From: Pyrocephalus nanus
Lineage: Eukaryota; Chordata; Aves; Passeriformes; Tyrannidae
Assembly (NCBI GenBank): GCA_038380795.1
Contig: CM076266.1
Coordinates: 33,554,145-33,618,144 of the forward strand
Reading direction: 5' to 3'
Length of the DNA: 64,000 nucleotides
The notes beneath the pieces are model-generated. The model was not told the origin of the DNA. It did not search any database and saw only the letters and a list, made by a program, of their open reading frames with translations. Shown in pieces: positions 14,401-27,551 of the stretch. The first letter of the stretch is position 1. Every line of letters starts with the position of its first letter. A program made the position numbers and the translations under genes.

Positions 14401-16368
14401 CTCTTTCTTGCTTTTAAGACCTAAAAATCAGGGGATTTCAAGCAGCTCCGGGAAGCCCAGTGTTAGTGATGTGGTCTCTTCATGACCATGAACAGTGCTG
14501 TGATTGAGGTGAGGGATGCAGGGAGAAGGAAGCATCAAGATACAGCACTGATGTCACGAAGGAAAGGACAGAAGGAGAATTGAAAGGGTTACTGAAGGAG
14601 ATATGTGAATAAGGAGAAATCATAAGCAGGAGAGAAGAAAGACCAACTGAGGATGGAAAATCAGCAGGCAGAACTGGCTCTGCAGGAATCGTGGCTGCCA
14701 AAGCCGGGCATTGGAACTTTGGAGGTGCCAGAAGTTTCACTGAGCCTTTGCTACAGTTTGCCTCACACAAAATGCAGGCAAGCACATTGGGCTTGGGGCA
14801 AGATGTCCCTCTTCAGAGACAAGAGAAGTCTCTGAAAACTGGAAAGGAGAAAAGGAACTCCAGGATAACACTGGAGTTGGAGTAACTGGGAGATGCTGCA
14901 TTGTCTGAAGGCATCTTCCTACTGTGCTGGAGACACATCTGCTTTCCCTGTTCTAATAGGCATTGCCTGAGGCAAGGGGGAGCAGAGAGAGGCCTGGGGA
15001 CACTTCGGGGGACAAGGGTTACTATGCTCAGGCAACTTCTGGAAGAGCTATTTGAACTAGGATCAGTGTCTTGTGTGGTCTCTCAGCTGTGAGTAATAAA
15101 TCAGTCAAGCAGAAGAAACCATACAGAGAGAAGGAATGGGTGAGTGAGGAGGAATAAGTTGGAGAGATTAAATTAAGCACACTGTACCAGCATGCTGAAA
15201 GAGTGTTTAGAGCATGTAAAGCATCCAGGATAGAATTTAAAAGGTTGAGAGGGCTTTGAAGAGGAACCCAATGTTGGGGTTTATGGGTCCCCCAACCCCT
15301 CTGGTGTTCTGAACTTAGGTGCTATCATTGCATAGGGTAGCAAGAAAGAAGGGCTGTGAGCTGATGCCCATCACTTGGGCATAGGATATGACTTTGTATC
15401 CATCTGCAGCTCACAATACAAAAACCTGCACAAAGATCTTCCAAGAGGAATTACTCCTGCCTTATTCATGGCATAACAGCTGGTTGTAATGAAATTTAAC
15501 TGTTTGGCTGCAATCACCCACAATGCATGCAATCAAAAGGGTTATGGCCCTGCTCACTCCTGGAGCAGCTGGGAAACGCTGTCTCTGAAAATACGGGATG
15601 GTTTTGGGTACCTTGATTTAAGCATTGTTGTTCTGCAATTTTCTAAAGAGGGAAATCAGCTGGTCACTTGGGTGGTGGGAGGTGAAGGCCACTTCAGTAA
15701 TCCATGAATGGGTGAATACAGTTTGGAGAGTTCCCTGATTTTTGCTTCATCTGAGTTGAACTCAAAGGGTATGGGACAGTGACATTTAGCTGGGGTTACT
15801 GGAAATTAAATATTGTTTACTTGATATTGCAATTGAATTCAGAACAGATGTAAGATGTCTTTATAAAACAAACCCCAGTTTTAGCATTTGTGTGTCTCTG
15901 AGAAAACACTGAGATTTGCTGAACTGGTGGCCTTTGTATGTGGTTTTAGGACAACTGTACGCTCTTGAATATTTTAATATGTGCGAGTCATTTGAATGAT
16001 CTTCATACCCAATTGTATGAGGGCAGCATGTGGACTTCACCAGCTAGAAGAAATTAGAAAGATGATTTATCATAAAAGAGGAAGCAGGAATCAGTTAAAT
16101 TTGGAGAGGATATAAGAAGCAAGGGGGAGATAGAATAATGTGCACAATTTTTTAGATGCAGGAAAAAAAGGAGGAGAAAAAGAGACCATGCCGATGCCTT
16201 ATGGTTCACTGTGCATTTACTGGCAGACTGAATGGTGTTGGGGATGGCTCATTTCTTCTAAGCAACAGCAGCAGGTTTCAAATACTGCTTCATATTTCCC
16301 AGATTTAGCAGATGAAGAAAAGGAATTACTTGGGAGGCAAATAGAGCAGATTTGAAAATAGAGGAGAA

Positions 16369-16547
16369 TGTTTTATGGTCAGACTTTCAAATATTTTGTT
16401 CCTGCAGATGCCAGAAGACTCTGCATCTGCTTTAATCAGTGTGGGTTGATCTTTCCTGATTATTTCTTTGGGATCCCCACGGTTATTAAGGCAGAAGTTT
16501 TATATTACCTAGGACAGTGAGACTGTACAGATTCACACAGAGGGCAA
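16369..16547 (+). repeat. Diverged local duplication, copy 1
   Basis: This stretch aligns by eye with 17203-17380. Shared blocks include GCCAGAAGA.TCT, CTGATTATTTCTTTG and CGCAGAGGGCAAC or its equivalent CACAGAGGGCAAC, in the same order and orientation with few gaps. Rough identity is about 60-70%. The two copies start 834 bp apart. The repeat family, if any, is unknown to me. Confidence 0.65.
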
Positions 16548-16740
16548 CTTATCTGCAAATTCAAACTACACAGCTTTTAATCGATAAAAAAAGTGAGAGC
16601 TGATGATCCGAGAATAGATATCTATTGAGAATTCTGTGATTCCCCCTCCAAGGTATCTCAGCTATCTTTCTGTTACATCTTCTTTAGAGAGGAATATAGG
16701 ATCTTTATATTTTGGCAAAAGAGTAACAAAACTTGGGATA

Positions 16741-16761
16741 ATGGAAATTAAAGATTTCCAT
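16741..16761. repeat. Inverted repeat, 8-bp arms, 5-nt spacer
   Basis: ATGGAAAT and ATTTCCAT flank TAAAG, between the two copies of the local duplication. Confidence 0.7.
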
Positions 16762-17202
16762 CTTTAAAATGTACCTGGGAAATCACTGCACTGTGCTCAG
16801 CTGAGTGTAAATAAAGGTTGCAGCCTGACAGACTCTGAAAGTACTTAATAAGAAATCTTAAATTGCCCATTAATTGCTGTCTCAGGGAATACAGGTCTTT
16901 TATGACAGGAATCTCTTCAGCAGCTGGGATAAGAGAAGAAGCAATGCCATTGCTGCAGAGGGCAGGGTGCACTGTTCTTTTTAATTCCTTTTACCCCTTT
17001 GTTGTACTTTTACAGCAGGAAGGTTCTCTTCAGGATCTGGAGTACTCCAGGGCAAGTTGTATGGTGGAGGCAACTCGCAAATGAAGCACACATACCAGTT
17101 GTCCTGAGAAGGCGGTTCTGCCTCAGAGAAATCTAGGTTATGCATTTCATTTTTGAAATGTTGTCATTCTTTCATATCTGTATTTAGGACCTGTTGGCTC
17201 AA

Positions 17203-17380
17203 AACGTTGTATGGCTGGGCTTGTAAACAGTTGGCTTCTACAGACGCCAGAAGATTCTCTGTTTGCTCTGATCAAGAGAATCTGATTATTTCTTTGACAT
17301 CCTTGTGGTTCTTGGGCTGGTAGTTATCAGATCACCTACAACAACATCAACATTCAGCTTTTCTTCACGCAGAGGGCAAC
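17203..17380 (+). repeat. Diverged local duplication, copy 2
   Basis: Second copy of the segment at 16369-16547, in direct orientation. The blocks are GACGCCAGAAGATTCT, TCTGATTATTTCTTTGACATC and CACGCAGAGGGCAAC. Weaker similarity may continue for about 45 bp beyond the right end. Confidence 0.65.
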
Positions 17381-17598
17381 CCACCAGTGGATTGAAGTTG
17401 AACGTCTGTTCAGTTTGGTAGCAAATGGCCAAGAGAAAAACAAAAGAGCCTGGAAATGCTGAGCAGTGCAGTGGTGGGTGTAGAGGCCCTATGGTGTCAC
17501 CTTGGGTGCTTTAGTTTTCATGACAGTTGAATTGGGTTGGAGTGCAATGGGATTGGGTCTCCCTGTATGTTTATACTGACCCTGTTGTAATGTATCTT

Positions 17599-17619
17599 TT
17601 TAAAGATAAGATCTTTAAA
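17599..17619. repeat. Inverted repeat, 9-bp arms, 3-nt spacer
   Basis: TTTAAAGAT and ATCTTTAAA flank AAG. It is an AT-rich near-palindrome about 720 bp beyond the inferred UBE2E2 3' end. Confidence 0.75.
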
Positions 17620-18309
17620 CATGAGAGGTAAGGAGAGAGGGGAGAGGGCAGGCAAGCACTGTATAAAGCATCTGTAACGTTTAATTATACGAGACAGGGA
17701 TTTTCCAATATGCCTTGCAACACAAAGAACATTTAGCTATCAGCATCACAGTATATATTTTCTAAATCACAACACCCACACATTTCCTTAGCCAAGTACA
17801 AGCTTTCCTTCCATGGCTGCATATCTAAAATTAGCCTGAAGGTCAAATCTGAATAGAAATACCCTTACTATTGAACGTGCTGGGAATGACTGGTGCAATG
17901 GGCGCAATTTTCCCATCGAAAACCTTCATTTATTTTTTTAAATAACAGTAGCTTTTACAGTCAAAGAGCTTGGAGAAAGGCAAAATGAAGCCTGCTGTAT
18001 AAAATCAACATCAATATTCTGCTTTCACTGCAAGGCTATTTTTATAGCCAACTATTTTAAATGTAACAAGATGGATAAAGCGAAGGCATAGTATAAAAGA
18101 TGTAGCATGAGGTTTCTGAATAGCAAGGCTGAACATAGGCACGTGAAAGAAAGGCCTTAACATTTGGAAAATGTTTGTATATGACAGATCTACACAATGA
18201 AGAATTCTGAGTTAAGAAAAGCATTGCTGAGAAGAAGAGAATAGTTCAGGTCTAAAAATAGTTGTTTAACCTGCAGTTGTATTATGTGAGGACTATGCAG
18301 CCTATGTTG

Positions 18310-18379
18310 CACAAACGCAAAAGCATCATCTTGCAAGAAGTGCATTTTTCAGCCACAGTGTTTTATTGAGTGCTTTAAT
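18310..18379 (-). terminator. Poly(A) signals and cleavage region of UBE2E2
   Basis: On the minus strand an ATTAAA lies at 18374-18379 and a canonical AATAAA at 18362-18367. About 20 bases downstream is a CA dinucleotide suited to cleavage, near 18340. It is followed by a GU-rich stretch (minus strand of about 18310-18325, reading TTTTGCGTTTGTG), which fits a downstream CstF-binding element. The arrangement is textbook, but the exact cleavage base is inferred. Confidence 0.65.
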
Positions 18380-19018
18380 AATACAAGTGTACATCAACTG
18401 ATCCACAGTCAAAAGTGGCAGGTCCCTAAGAAATTTACAAGCACTTTTTTTTTGTTGTTTTTTTAAGTAAATCAAAATACATATTAATTTGTTCAATGCA
18501 ATAGCCTTTTGTGTGGGAAACAGAAGGCTAGTGATAAACACAGTCTTAGTAATGCACAGTGATTCTTGATTTTAAGCTTTTATACAAAACTTGTTCCCAG
18601 TAGCATGCACCCACCATTAAAGACTTCAGTACAAAAAAATAACCCTAAACACTACATTTAAGTAGAAACGAGATATAATTCTGAATTTGTTTGTTTTCCC
18701 CAAAACCACATGAAAGAAAAAAAAACAATCCCACACATTAATACAAAGCTTTGTGATAAAGCTCTATACTATTACAGATCCAACATTCTTTGCACTGATA
18801 ACCAAAATTCCCTGTCTACATTTGAGGGAAACAGCTTTCAAGTTAACAGAACAAAAAACCCCAGAACAAATAAAAATAAAACAAAAAAAAAGAAAGTAAG
18901 GACAACCTTTTGTCACAAAATGGTTCAAAATTTAATAAAAAATAAGAATGGAGGGAAGGGCTATTGATGCACTTAGTGAATGTGCTTGCACAGGTCCAGC
19001 AAATCCTAGAGTAGGTTC
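18340..19018 (-). other. UBE2E2: UBE2E2 3' untranslated region
   Basis: About 680 bp follow the stop codon on the minus strand. The region is AT-rich, has no continuing frame, and ends just after poly(A) signals. The 3' end is inferred from these signals. Use of a more distal site, for example the AATAAA at 17929-17934 on the minus strand, cannot be excluded. Confidence 0.7.
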
Positions 19019-19171
<153 letters not shown>

Positions 19172-22100
19172 CTATTTTTAGATCCACATTCATGCAGTTC
19201 TCTTAGGTTAAACTGTAAGAACAATGTGCCTAATTTTGAAAGCGTGGAAGGAAGATGGGGAGAAGGTGGCTTGCAATTAGCTATACATTTCTGTTAAACA
19301 TACAACTGAAACAATATTCTAAAATTCCACCTCACAAAAAAAAGTTCCAATAACTTCATTTGGAGCTAAAATTCACTTCCAGGTGATGTAATTTATTTAT
19401 GGTATTAGACTCCCACAGGTACGTATATTCTCACCCAAGAAGAGGATGGGCTCTAATTCTATCACCATGTTCAATTTTTTTTAACACTTTTAGTTTTAAG
19501 GCATAAAAGAAATATAAGGAATTAAAGCAGTAAGTCCTATTTTCAAAGCAAAAGAGGTTAATTCCAAACTTCAGAATTGTAATTTAATTTAAGGGATCTT
19601 TCTGAGCATTCTCATGGCTAGAATGCTGCATGATATGGTCTGAATCTACAAATTACTTCACAAATAATTAATCAAAACCAATCAGTCCCCTAAGAAAAAC
19701 AAACCAAGTCAAGACATTCCCATAAGTGACTGCATTTAATCAACGCTTTTCTCTTTCAGACATTTTTCTCCTCTCAATTTAAAGCAGACAAAATGTATAG
19801 TGGTTTTTCCTTTTTTGAGGGGAACCCATAGTCATGATATTTTTGCTGCAACAGTAAATCTTCTGAGATGTACCAAGTAAGTCCAGAGGCATTGATACCA
19901 CCCTTTTTCCCAACTTAGGACAGAGGAATACGACTTCTGAAAACCAGGTAATAATTAGCTTTGTAGTTGACTGAAGATGGTGCCATTGAACAATATGACT
20001 TTTAGTTTCCCTGGTACAGTTGCAATCTGAGTGTGGTGCTGGTACTATTAACCACTGAAATTTCTTGGGCAAGATGTCAGACCTTCTGCAAAGCAGAGTA
20101 AATCTGGGCTTTTTTTGTTTGGTTGTTAATGATAAGAGTTTAAGATAAGAGAAATATGTTGGTTTAGCCAAAAAGCAATTGATTTGCATACTGCCAACAT
20201 AATCAAATATTAGTAAATAATATCTAATAAAAAAATCTTCTGGTTTGCATGCATACTCTGGACTTTCAGGAAGAGCCTGTGATTTGAATGTCAAGTTTAC
20301 ACTCTCTAAATTAGTAAGGCAAATTATCACTGTGACTGCAGTGTACTATGTCCCTGTAGTCTCAGTCCTGTGAACACTTTCTGCATGTGCTTACCTTTAA
20401 TATTTTAATATAACCTGGGAAGTTCACCGAGGCCTGGACTTGACTATTTTTACATGCATAAGTGTCAAAGAAGCATATCTGATCTAAGATCCATTTAAAA
20501 AAGTTGTAGACTAGAAAGTATATCACATTTACCTCCTCAGCCAAGGTGGAAAAACTATGCAGGGGATCACCAGAAGAATTTTGTTCTGTGCAAATAGGAG
20601 TCTAACAGTGTATGGGCATTTAAGGAGTGAAAAGATATCCGCGGCCAGAACAAGATTTCAGAAACATTGTGGGGTAAATAGAGAACTTGGGCAATAGGAA
20701 AGGGCAACATTTTTTTCACAAAAAATGTAGCAAGTAGCCACATGGAAACCTTGTCATAGTATAACAAGTAGTTTGGGGATCAGCCTGACAGCACTGCTGC
20801 GAATTCCCACACCCTCCTTGGATGCAACGCCACTGTGTAAAGAAACACTTTCACAGACCCATGGAGAAGTGGAGACTAAGAAACTTGAAAGGAATCTTTG
20901 AAGAAAAATTTTAATGTCCTGTTTTTCATACTGTTGGGGAAGGTGGTGTTTGGCCTCTGAGGCATCTGGATGTGATGGGTTGCAAGACATTATAATCTGG
21001 GAACGTGGCAAATTCTTCTTGAGGTTTAGTGTGCATTTAAAGTGCTGCCTCTCCGATCTTTATAAAGCCTTGCACGAGGTAGTGTGCTGTGGTAAAGATT
21101 TACCCTGTTCAAATCTGAAAGATTTTTTATGTGCAGGATGAACGCTTCCCTGAAAGCATCTTTCACATTGAGAGGCGTAAACCAATTTCTTTGATACACT
21201 TGAAGGGTACTGAGGATCACATCATCATCCCCAGTCCTCGATGATAATTACAATGTTTGGTTCCCATGTATATCTCCTTCTGGGAGCAAGGAAATATTTC
21301 AACAACATACATATTTAGCAGGCTTTGGAAGGTACAGGCTCTTTCTCTCACTTCCTCCCAGCATGAGAAGGTGTCTCCTCTCTTTTGGGGTGAGAGAATC
21401 AGTGAGAGGAGTTCTTGGTAAGAAGGTGTGTAAATCTATTGAAGCCCAGTAATGTAGAGAACTGGGCTGTTTGTTTATCCGTATGTTCAAGCCTTTGTCT
21501 TTGCAGTGTTTTGTTTGGCAGCTGGGGAAAGAGTGGAGGTGATGGCCTGTAAGATGTCTGAGGTCTACAAAGTTTTTATTGTAGGTGTGTAAATTCCCAC
21601 AGGGTGACCTGAGAATCAGCTGTCATCTCGGGTGGTTCCCCCAAGCAAGTGTCTCCTTCCATCCTTGTCTGCCTGTATGAAGCAGGTCTGTGGAAGCAAA
21701 GAGAGGTCCTTGCTTGCTGTAGCATGAGTGGGAACATCTGCACTCACAGCCAAGTGAATGCTACTCAGTAATAACAGTAAAGACATTGTTTTTTTTCGAT
21801 TTGTTTAAAAGTTTTTTAGATACAATACTGAACGAAAGAACAAACCCATAATTTGGCATAGCCACTTACTTGTTTGAGACCACAGACTGAGGGAATAGAA
21901 AAATAGTTACTGACACTCAGGCCCCGCTACTTTTACATCTCTGTCAGAGGGTCTGGAGGTGTGTTGTCATTACACGTAGTTATTTAGGAGGACTTTAAAA
22001 AAGACTCTTCAACAGGTGTTTGAAGAGGTGGCTTATTTTAGCAGTTCCTGTGAAGCCATAAAGCCATCAGGAGGCACAACTGCTTTGTTTGGGAAGTCAG

Positions 22101-24374
22101 GGCAGCTGGTGAGGAGGGAAATTTAAACTTCAGATCAGAGCCACCCAATCAGTGGCACACTGGCCAATTCCATGCATCATGCTGCATTTGTGCCACAGGA
22201 TTTAAGGACAGCATGTGAGCCCCAGAAATGCCATGGTTTCTTCCTGCACCTGTGTGGGCAGCTTCAGCCAGCTGGCAGGCCCAAGGAGACAAATCTCTCA
22301 ACACTTCATGAGTCATGAGTTACCATTGCTATACAGTTCACTGGGATGGGCCATAAAATAGAGATTACAAGATAAAGTGAAGCACCTTAATTAAAAAAAT
22401 TAAAAAATTTAATTCTCAACATGCAGGAACCTTGGTTATAGTGTTCAAGTCCTGCAAAATATCAAGAGGAAGAAATCTTACAAAATACCAAGTACAAGTT
22501 AAAACCAGCAGTTACCATTTACCCCCTAAACTATGTAGCACATGGCTGAGCATCATATGGTTCTCAGCTGGGCTGCACTGCTTAAGGGGTATTATGAAAT
22601 TTCCATTAGTAAGGTCAAATATGTATTTATAAAACAACTGCTGCATAAACTATCCAATTAAGAGATAAAAAGGAATACTGGATCTCAAAATTCATATGGG
22701 CATTTTTCCCATGTTTGCATTTCTCTTTACCAGAAAACTACTTCTTATTTTCCATTTGTATACATTTGTGGTTTTATTCTTGATGTTAGAAATTAATTCT
22801 GTAACTAGTAAACTGCTTGCCTTTTTTTTTTTTTTAATAACTAGCATGATTCATCACTGAATCAGGGTTCATTTTAGAATTTGATTCCAAATGGGACTGT
22901 GTCCAGATGACAACAAAACCAGGTGACAGGAATATAAAGCTATGCCAGAAATGTGTTATCAGAACAACCTCGTGAAAGAAATTAAAATAAACCCAAAGTA
23001 AATTAACAACTTGGCAGCACTGGAAGCTGGGAGCAGGTTTGTGGGGGGCAGTGGCCGTGTATCCACTGTACGAAATCGTGCTGTGGCACACACTCTCAGC
23101 CCACCAGAGAAGCTGCTGCAACTCTTTGGACCTGGAAATCTTTAAGGTTTCATAATTTACTGTTACTTCCAGTCCCAGATGCTAACTTCTAAAAATCTGC
23201 CCTATAATGCCTCTATAACCTTTAACTTGTGTAAAGAAAAATTATCCCATACTCTGATTGACTCCATGTAAAAGATTAACACAGCAGGAGTTACGGCATC
23301 AAATCTCATCTTGGAGGACAGTGGATGAGGAATGGAAATATATATAAAAAAGCATCATATTATATAGGCAAAGACAGAAGCTATGGTTCAGCGATGTAGT
23401 TTACAAGGAAAATGTCAATCAAAAGAACTAAACTATAAAGAAAAGCTTCTGGATGATTTATAGGAAGACTGCAGCTGCTAAATCCATCCTCACCTCACCA
23501 TATGTAATCCTCATGTTATATCAGAATTCATGAAATTGCCCTGTATTTATGTGGATTGGAAAGCTGGGTGAGCTGGAGCTTTTCCCTAGCTTGAAAAGGT
23601 TGGATGTGCTGCTCTACAACACCTTGTCATCTTCTTTTGCAGCCACTTAGTATGACTGAATAAGGAAGAACATTTGTGTCTCATGTCTGTTGTAAGGCTA
23701 ATCAAATTTACAGCCCTATTCTAGGAAGTTAATGCTATTGGGGATTTGGATGAGCTGAGGTTTGGTCATTACAAAATTTCAGCTGTGTTTAATGCTAGTT
23801 AAACTGCTTTATCATTCAGAAGACAGACTATAATTCTTCTTTAAAACTACTTTTCCCCCAAATAAATGAAAATATATTGCTATACTGTATTTTTCTCAGC
23901 TTGTATTTTTATAGCTATTTCTATGTCAGCGAATAGCAATTTCAGAGCAGAATTCATCTCCTGGGCTTTTCAATGCTCTTTTAAAAATACGGCAAACATA
24001 CTCTAGTGAAATAAAAAATGGAGATGGTGTGTTTAACAGCTTGATTTCAATGTGCCTTCTCCGTCAGCCACACAATATGCAATGAAATTCCAATAGGTAA
24101 TGCCAACATGGTTAAAGAGACACACATTTAGACTTAAAATGTACATTATGGGTGTTTGCATGCATTTTATATATTTTTTTATGAGCATTTATAAAGCAGA
24201 ATCGTATTTCTAGTGGAGTATTTTGCAGTCTTAACAGAGAACAGCTGATGGAGCCAGTTATTACACCACTACAAGTGGGTTCTCAGAAAGATTTCTGGAG
24301 CACCTTAAAAACTAAAAAAAACCCACAGCCCTATAAAAATCTCACAGTTTCTTTAGCCAAATATTTACAATTGG

Positions 24375-24396
24375 TTTTTTTTTTTTTTTTTTTTTT
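24375..24396. repeat. Poly-T tract (22 T)
   Basis: An uninterrupted run of 22 T. It could be the A-tail of a minus-strand retrocopy, but the sequence on its right side matches nothing I recognise. Confidence 0.85.
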
Positions 24397-24836
24397 GGTC
24401 CAGGTTAAGGTTCAGCTCTATATCAGGGGGAATTCAGAGGAGTTGGCCTCCAGCTGAAGAGCAGAATTACAGTGGAAGAATTTCCAAAGGTTAGGTGTAA
24501 TTTGAAAGGTCTTATTCCTTCCAAACTATAAATGACTCCATCCTCACTGCTGTGAGAGGCATCCTATTGACAGGCTCTAGGGAACTGCCTGTACTGCAGT
24601 ATCAGTCACCAAAAATTAAATGTTTCCTATTCTTTAGACAGACTCTGTGACCTGTAGCAGAAAACAAGCAAATAATTTTCCAGTTGTTTGAATTTCAGTT
24701 ACACATTTAGAGGAGTTTTCGGAATACATAATACTATGGAATACTAAATTTTATTTTTTTACAACAGCCTCTCTTTCCAAATATGATGCTATATTTCTTT
24801 TTAATTTAAAAACTGTGGACTGTGGAGTGCTTGAGC

Positions 24837-24852
24837 TTTTTTTTTTTTTTTT
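24837..24852. repeat. Poly-T tract (16 T)
   Basis: Uninterrupted homopolymer in intron sequence with no recognised element attached. Confidence 0.85.
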
Positions 24853-25760
24853 AGGAAAAGCTGAAGTGTTTGTATGTCATCTACAGGATAGCAGCCTTGG
24901 AGTCATCTTTATAAAGCAGCACAGCCAGGATTGGTTACCCTAAAAACAAACCTTCCCAAAATAAAAGTTCATATTTTCAGTAACTACATTTTGTTTGGTC
25001 CTTTCAGTGCAAATAGCAGTGCAGGATGTTCCCATATTTGTTTGCAGTGAAAGCCAAGATTTCTGAATCCACATATTGTCAGTTTTAATATTGTACCAAC
25101 TTTTAAGAAATAAGTCCCAAAAGGTGAATGGGAAAAAAAAAAATTAAGATTGGGGCAAGAGAAGAAAAGAATAATTCACTGAAACACAAATTTTCTTAAC
25201 AGCAAACACTGATGGCTTGATTCACACCAAAACCATCCTTAAACCTAATTAAAAAAATATTAACATCTAATTATGCTTTTTTATGTTGTTTTCAGTGGTA
25301 TCCAGGCTAGTGTTATAAAAAGACCAGTCAGTAAAAATAGCAAAGGCAGTGTGAGACATACTATACCAAATATGTCACAGAACAATTTAATACTCTGAGA
25401 GGAAGGGATTAAGAGAAGATGAATTGTTTGTGAGTAATTTTATTTACAATGTCACTTTGCCTCAGGAAGTTTCCATAGTTAACCACATATCACCTGTTTT
25501 AAACTTAATGAACTCCTAGAAGACCGTGTCAAGGATATTGTGTGTCTTGACGTGGAAAATGAGATATGTGAAATGCATCATAGTGTCCTTCAGTGATCTT
25601 AGAGCAGCAGTGTTGCTCTCTTTTGCTATCATTAATAATAATGCACAGACTAAGTAATTCTTTGAAGGCAGAGACAGGTGAAGTAGCACACTGAATTACT
25701 CCACTAACCTTTCACCTCTGAAAAGAGTGCTGGAAATCAGGGCACAAGTGAAAATGAGTG

Positions 25761-25850
25761 CAGTGCAGCACTAATCCCTGTTTGTGCGGCAATAAAACTA
25801 TCCTCGCGGTCGGGAGTCTGATCAACACACGCGTACGGACGGGAACAACA
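25761..25850 (+). mobile_element. LTR-like fragment (possible endogenous retrovirus LTR 3' end)
   Basis: A 90-bp segment with eight CpG dinucleotides between 25787 and 25841, in surroundings almost free of CpG. AATAAA lies at 25791-25796, followed after 54 bases by an ACAACA end; this resembles the poly(A) signal plus short U5 of a retroviral LTR ending in CA. The pentamer GAGTG occurs immediately on both sides (25756-25760 and 25851-25855) and could be a target duplication. A clear TG start of an LTR was not found, and no gag, pol or env remnants flank it. The family is not identified. Confidence 0.4.
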
Positions 25851-27464
25851 GAGTGATTCAAGTCAGAACAAAGGGCGGTAGCAGGGCTCTGAATTGCTTT
25901 ACACAGCCTACAAGCTGAACTACAATTTATTTCTGACTTTCACAAAATCACAGTTCCAACTATCCATATAGAAAGTGTTTAACAACCTGCGAGGGCCTTT
26001 GAAAGCGATACAGAAGAATGATAAAGTGATCAATAAACACTGTAATAAAAAAAGAGAGCAAATGAAATGAATTGTTTCAGTAAAGAAAAATGGTTATCAT
26101 TAGAGGAGAAAGAAGCAAATTCTGGAAAGGCCTAATGTCTACTAGGAAAAGAGTCAGTGAAGCTAGTATCAACTTCAGAAATTATAGTTCACAACAGAAA
26201 TCATACAATATGGCAAATAATGAAGTCTGCTTCTCATTTCATGAACTAGTTTTGCAGATTTGGTGGCTCACATCTTAACATTCAATAGAAAATTTCTAAT
26301 GCATATAGAAAGAATGTGGTAAGTGGTCTTACAGTTGTGCTTTAGTTTCCCATGTGTAAAGCTGGACTAATGCTTTTCTGTCACCCAGGCTATTCTGAGA
26401 ATAAATACAGTAAAAACTGCAAGGTATCTGGATACATTTGTACATTTGGCTGTATAGATGTGTAGCACAACAAGACAACTATCCATGACTAGACTCTAAA
26501 TTTTGAGCTCTGCAGAACTGTCAGAAACCCATGTGACTGCTGTTAAGTTTGTACAGTGATTGCAGTTGCACAAATATTAAGGCATGCATGACTTGACTAC
26601 GATGTCCAAACTGTTGTCTGAAGAAAAAATGTTGCAAATCTTCAAAAATAAAAGAGCTCTGCAAATCCAGTTTAGAAAACACCTATTTACAAAAATATCC
26701 ATTTTGTAAGCATGGAAGGAGAGATTCATTCCTCTCTCTTGACTTGCCTCATTGCTGTCAGGCTACCTACCACAGACCTGCTTGAAATATGAGGCTGCCT
26801 AAGAAAAAGATGTTTCAGAAATAAGGAGTATTATCTGGCCCAATTTTATTAATGCAGCTCTTAAAGGAAAAGTGTTGGCAGTGATTCATCTCTGTATCCT
26901 GCCAAGGGAAATCATTCTTGTTTAAAGAGAAAGATTCTTTTTCCAGTTTTTAGTCAGATTTCTATAAACTTCACTGGCTGACGGGGAGTTAGCAGAGGCA
27001 ATCGTGGATCAGTGAGGCACAGTGTACTGATCTTGAAGAGTTGTCTTTAATTAAGGAAGAACATGCATCTATTAGAAGTATCAGCATGCTGGAACAATTA
27101 AAGTTCTGAAATAACACACTTCACTTTGATGCTTGGATGAGTCTCAATATTAAAAGCACAGAAACATTACCAATGTATCTCTTCATAACAATGAACTCAA
27201 CTGAGAAACAGTCACTGCTATTGGAAAAAGAATTAAAAAAAGGTGTTAGCAACTATAGAACTTGATTTGAAAGACATTACATGGCATGTGGTTTGATAAA
27301 ATTTGCAGAAGTTACAGCAATACGTGTTTACCTTGTGGAAGCTGACTGTGAGTGGATAATAAGGAAACCACAGATTCCAGATCTCAAAATGATAATACCC
27401 ATAATGTAACTGGCATTTATCCATAGGGTCATAATTTTATTTTCAGAAAAGCACTGTGGATGTG

Positions 27465-27551
27465 TGGTGGTGGTTTTTTTTTTGTTTGGTTTTTTTTTTG
27501 TTTGTTTGTTTTGTTTTTGTTTTTTTTTTTTTTTTTTTTGGTGTGTGTGTA
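27465..27551. repeat. T-rich (GTTT)n / poly-T / (GT)n tract
   Basis: Runs of 9 to 22 T broken by single G or GG, with GTTTGTTTG units in the middle, ending in GGTGTGTGTGT. Length polymorphism and assembly error are likely here. Confidence 0.9.

Larger units (their letters stand above)
1..18339. other. Intergenic region downstream of UBE2E2
   Basis: No exon with recognisable protein motifs was found on either strand. The ORFs present (up to 144 codons, at 2380-2814 minus) have no family signature and look like chance frames. The region holds two short CR1 fragments, simple repeats and a diverged duplication, listed separately. No CpG-island-like promoter is visible, so no neighbouring gene starts here. 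Confidence 0.7.

Noticed and set aside
19779..20330. 183-codon open frame on the minus strand just upstream of the last UBE2E2 exon
   Set aside because: It is not joined in frame to the exon (a good splice acceptor separates them), and it has no recognisable motif.
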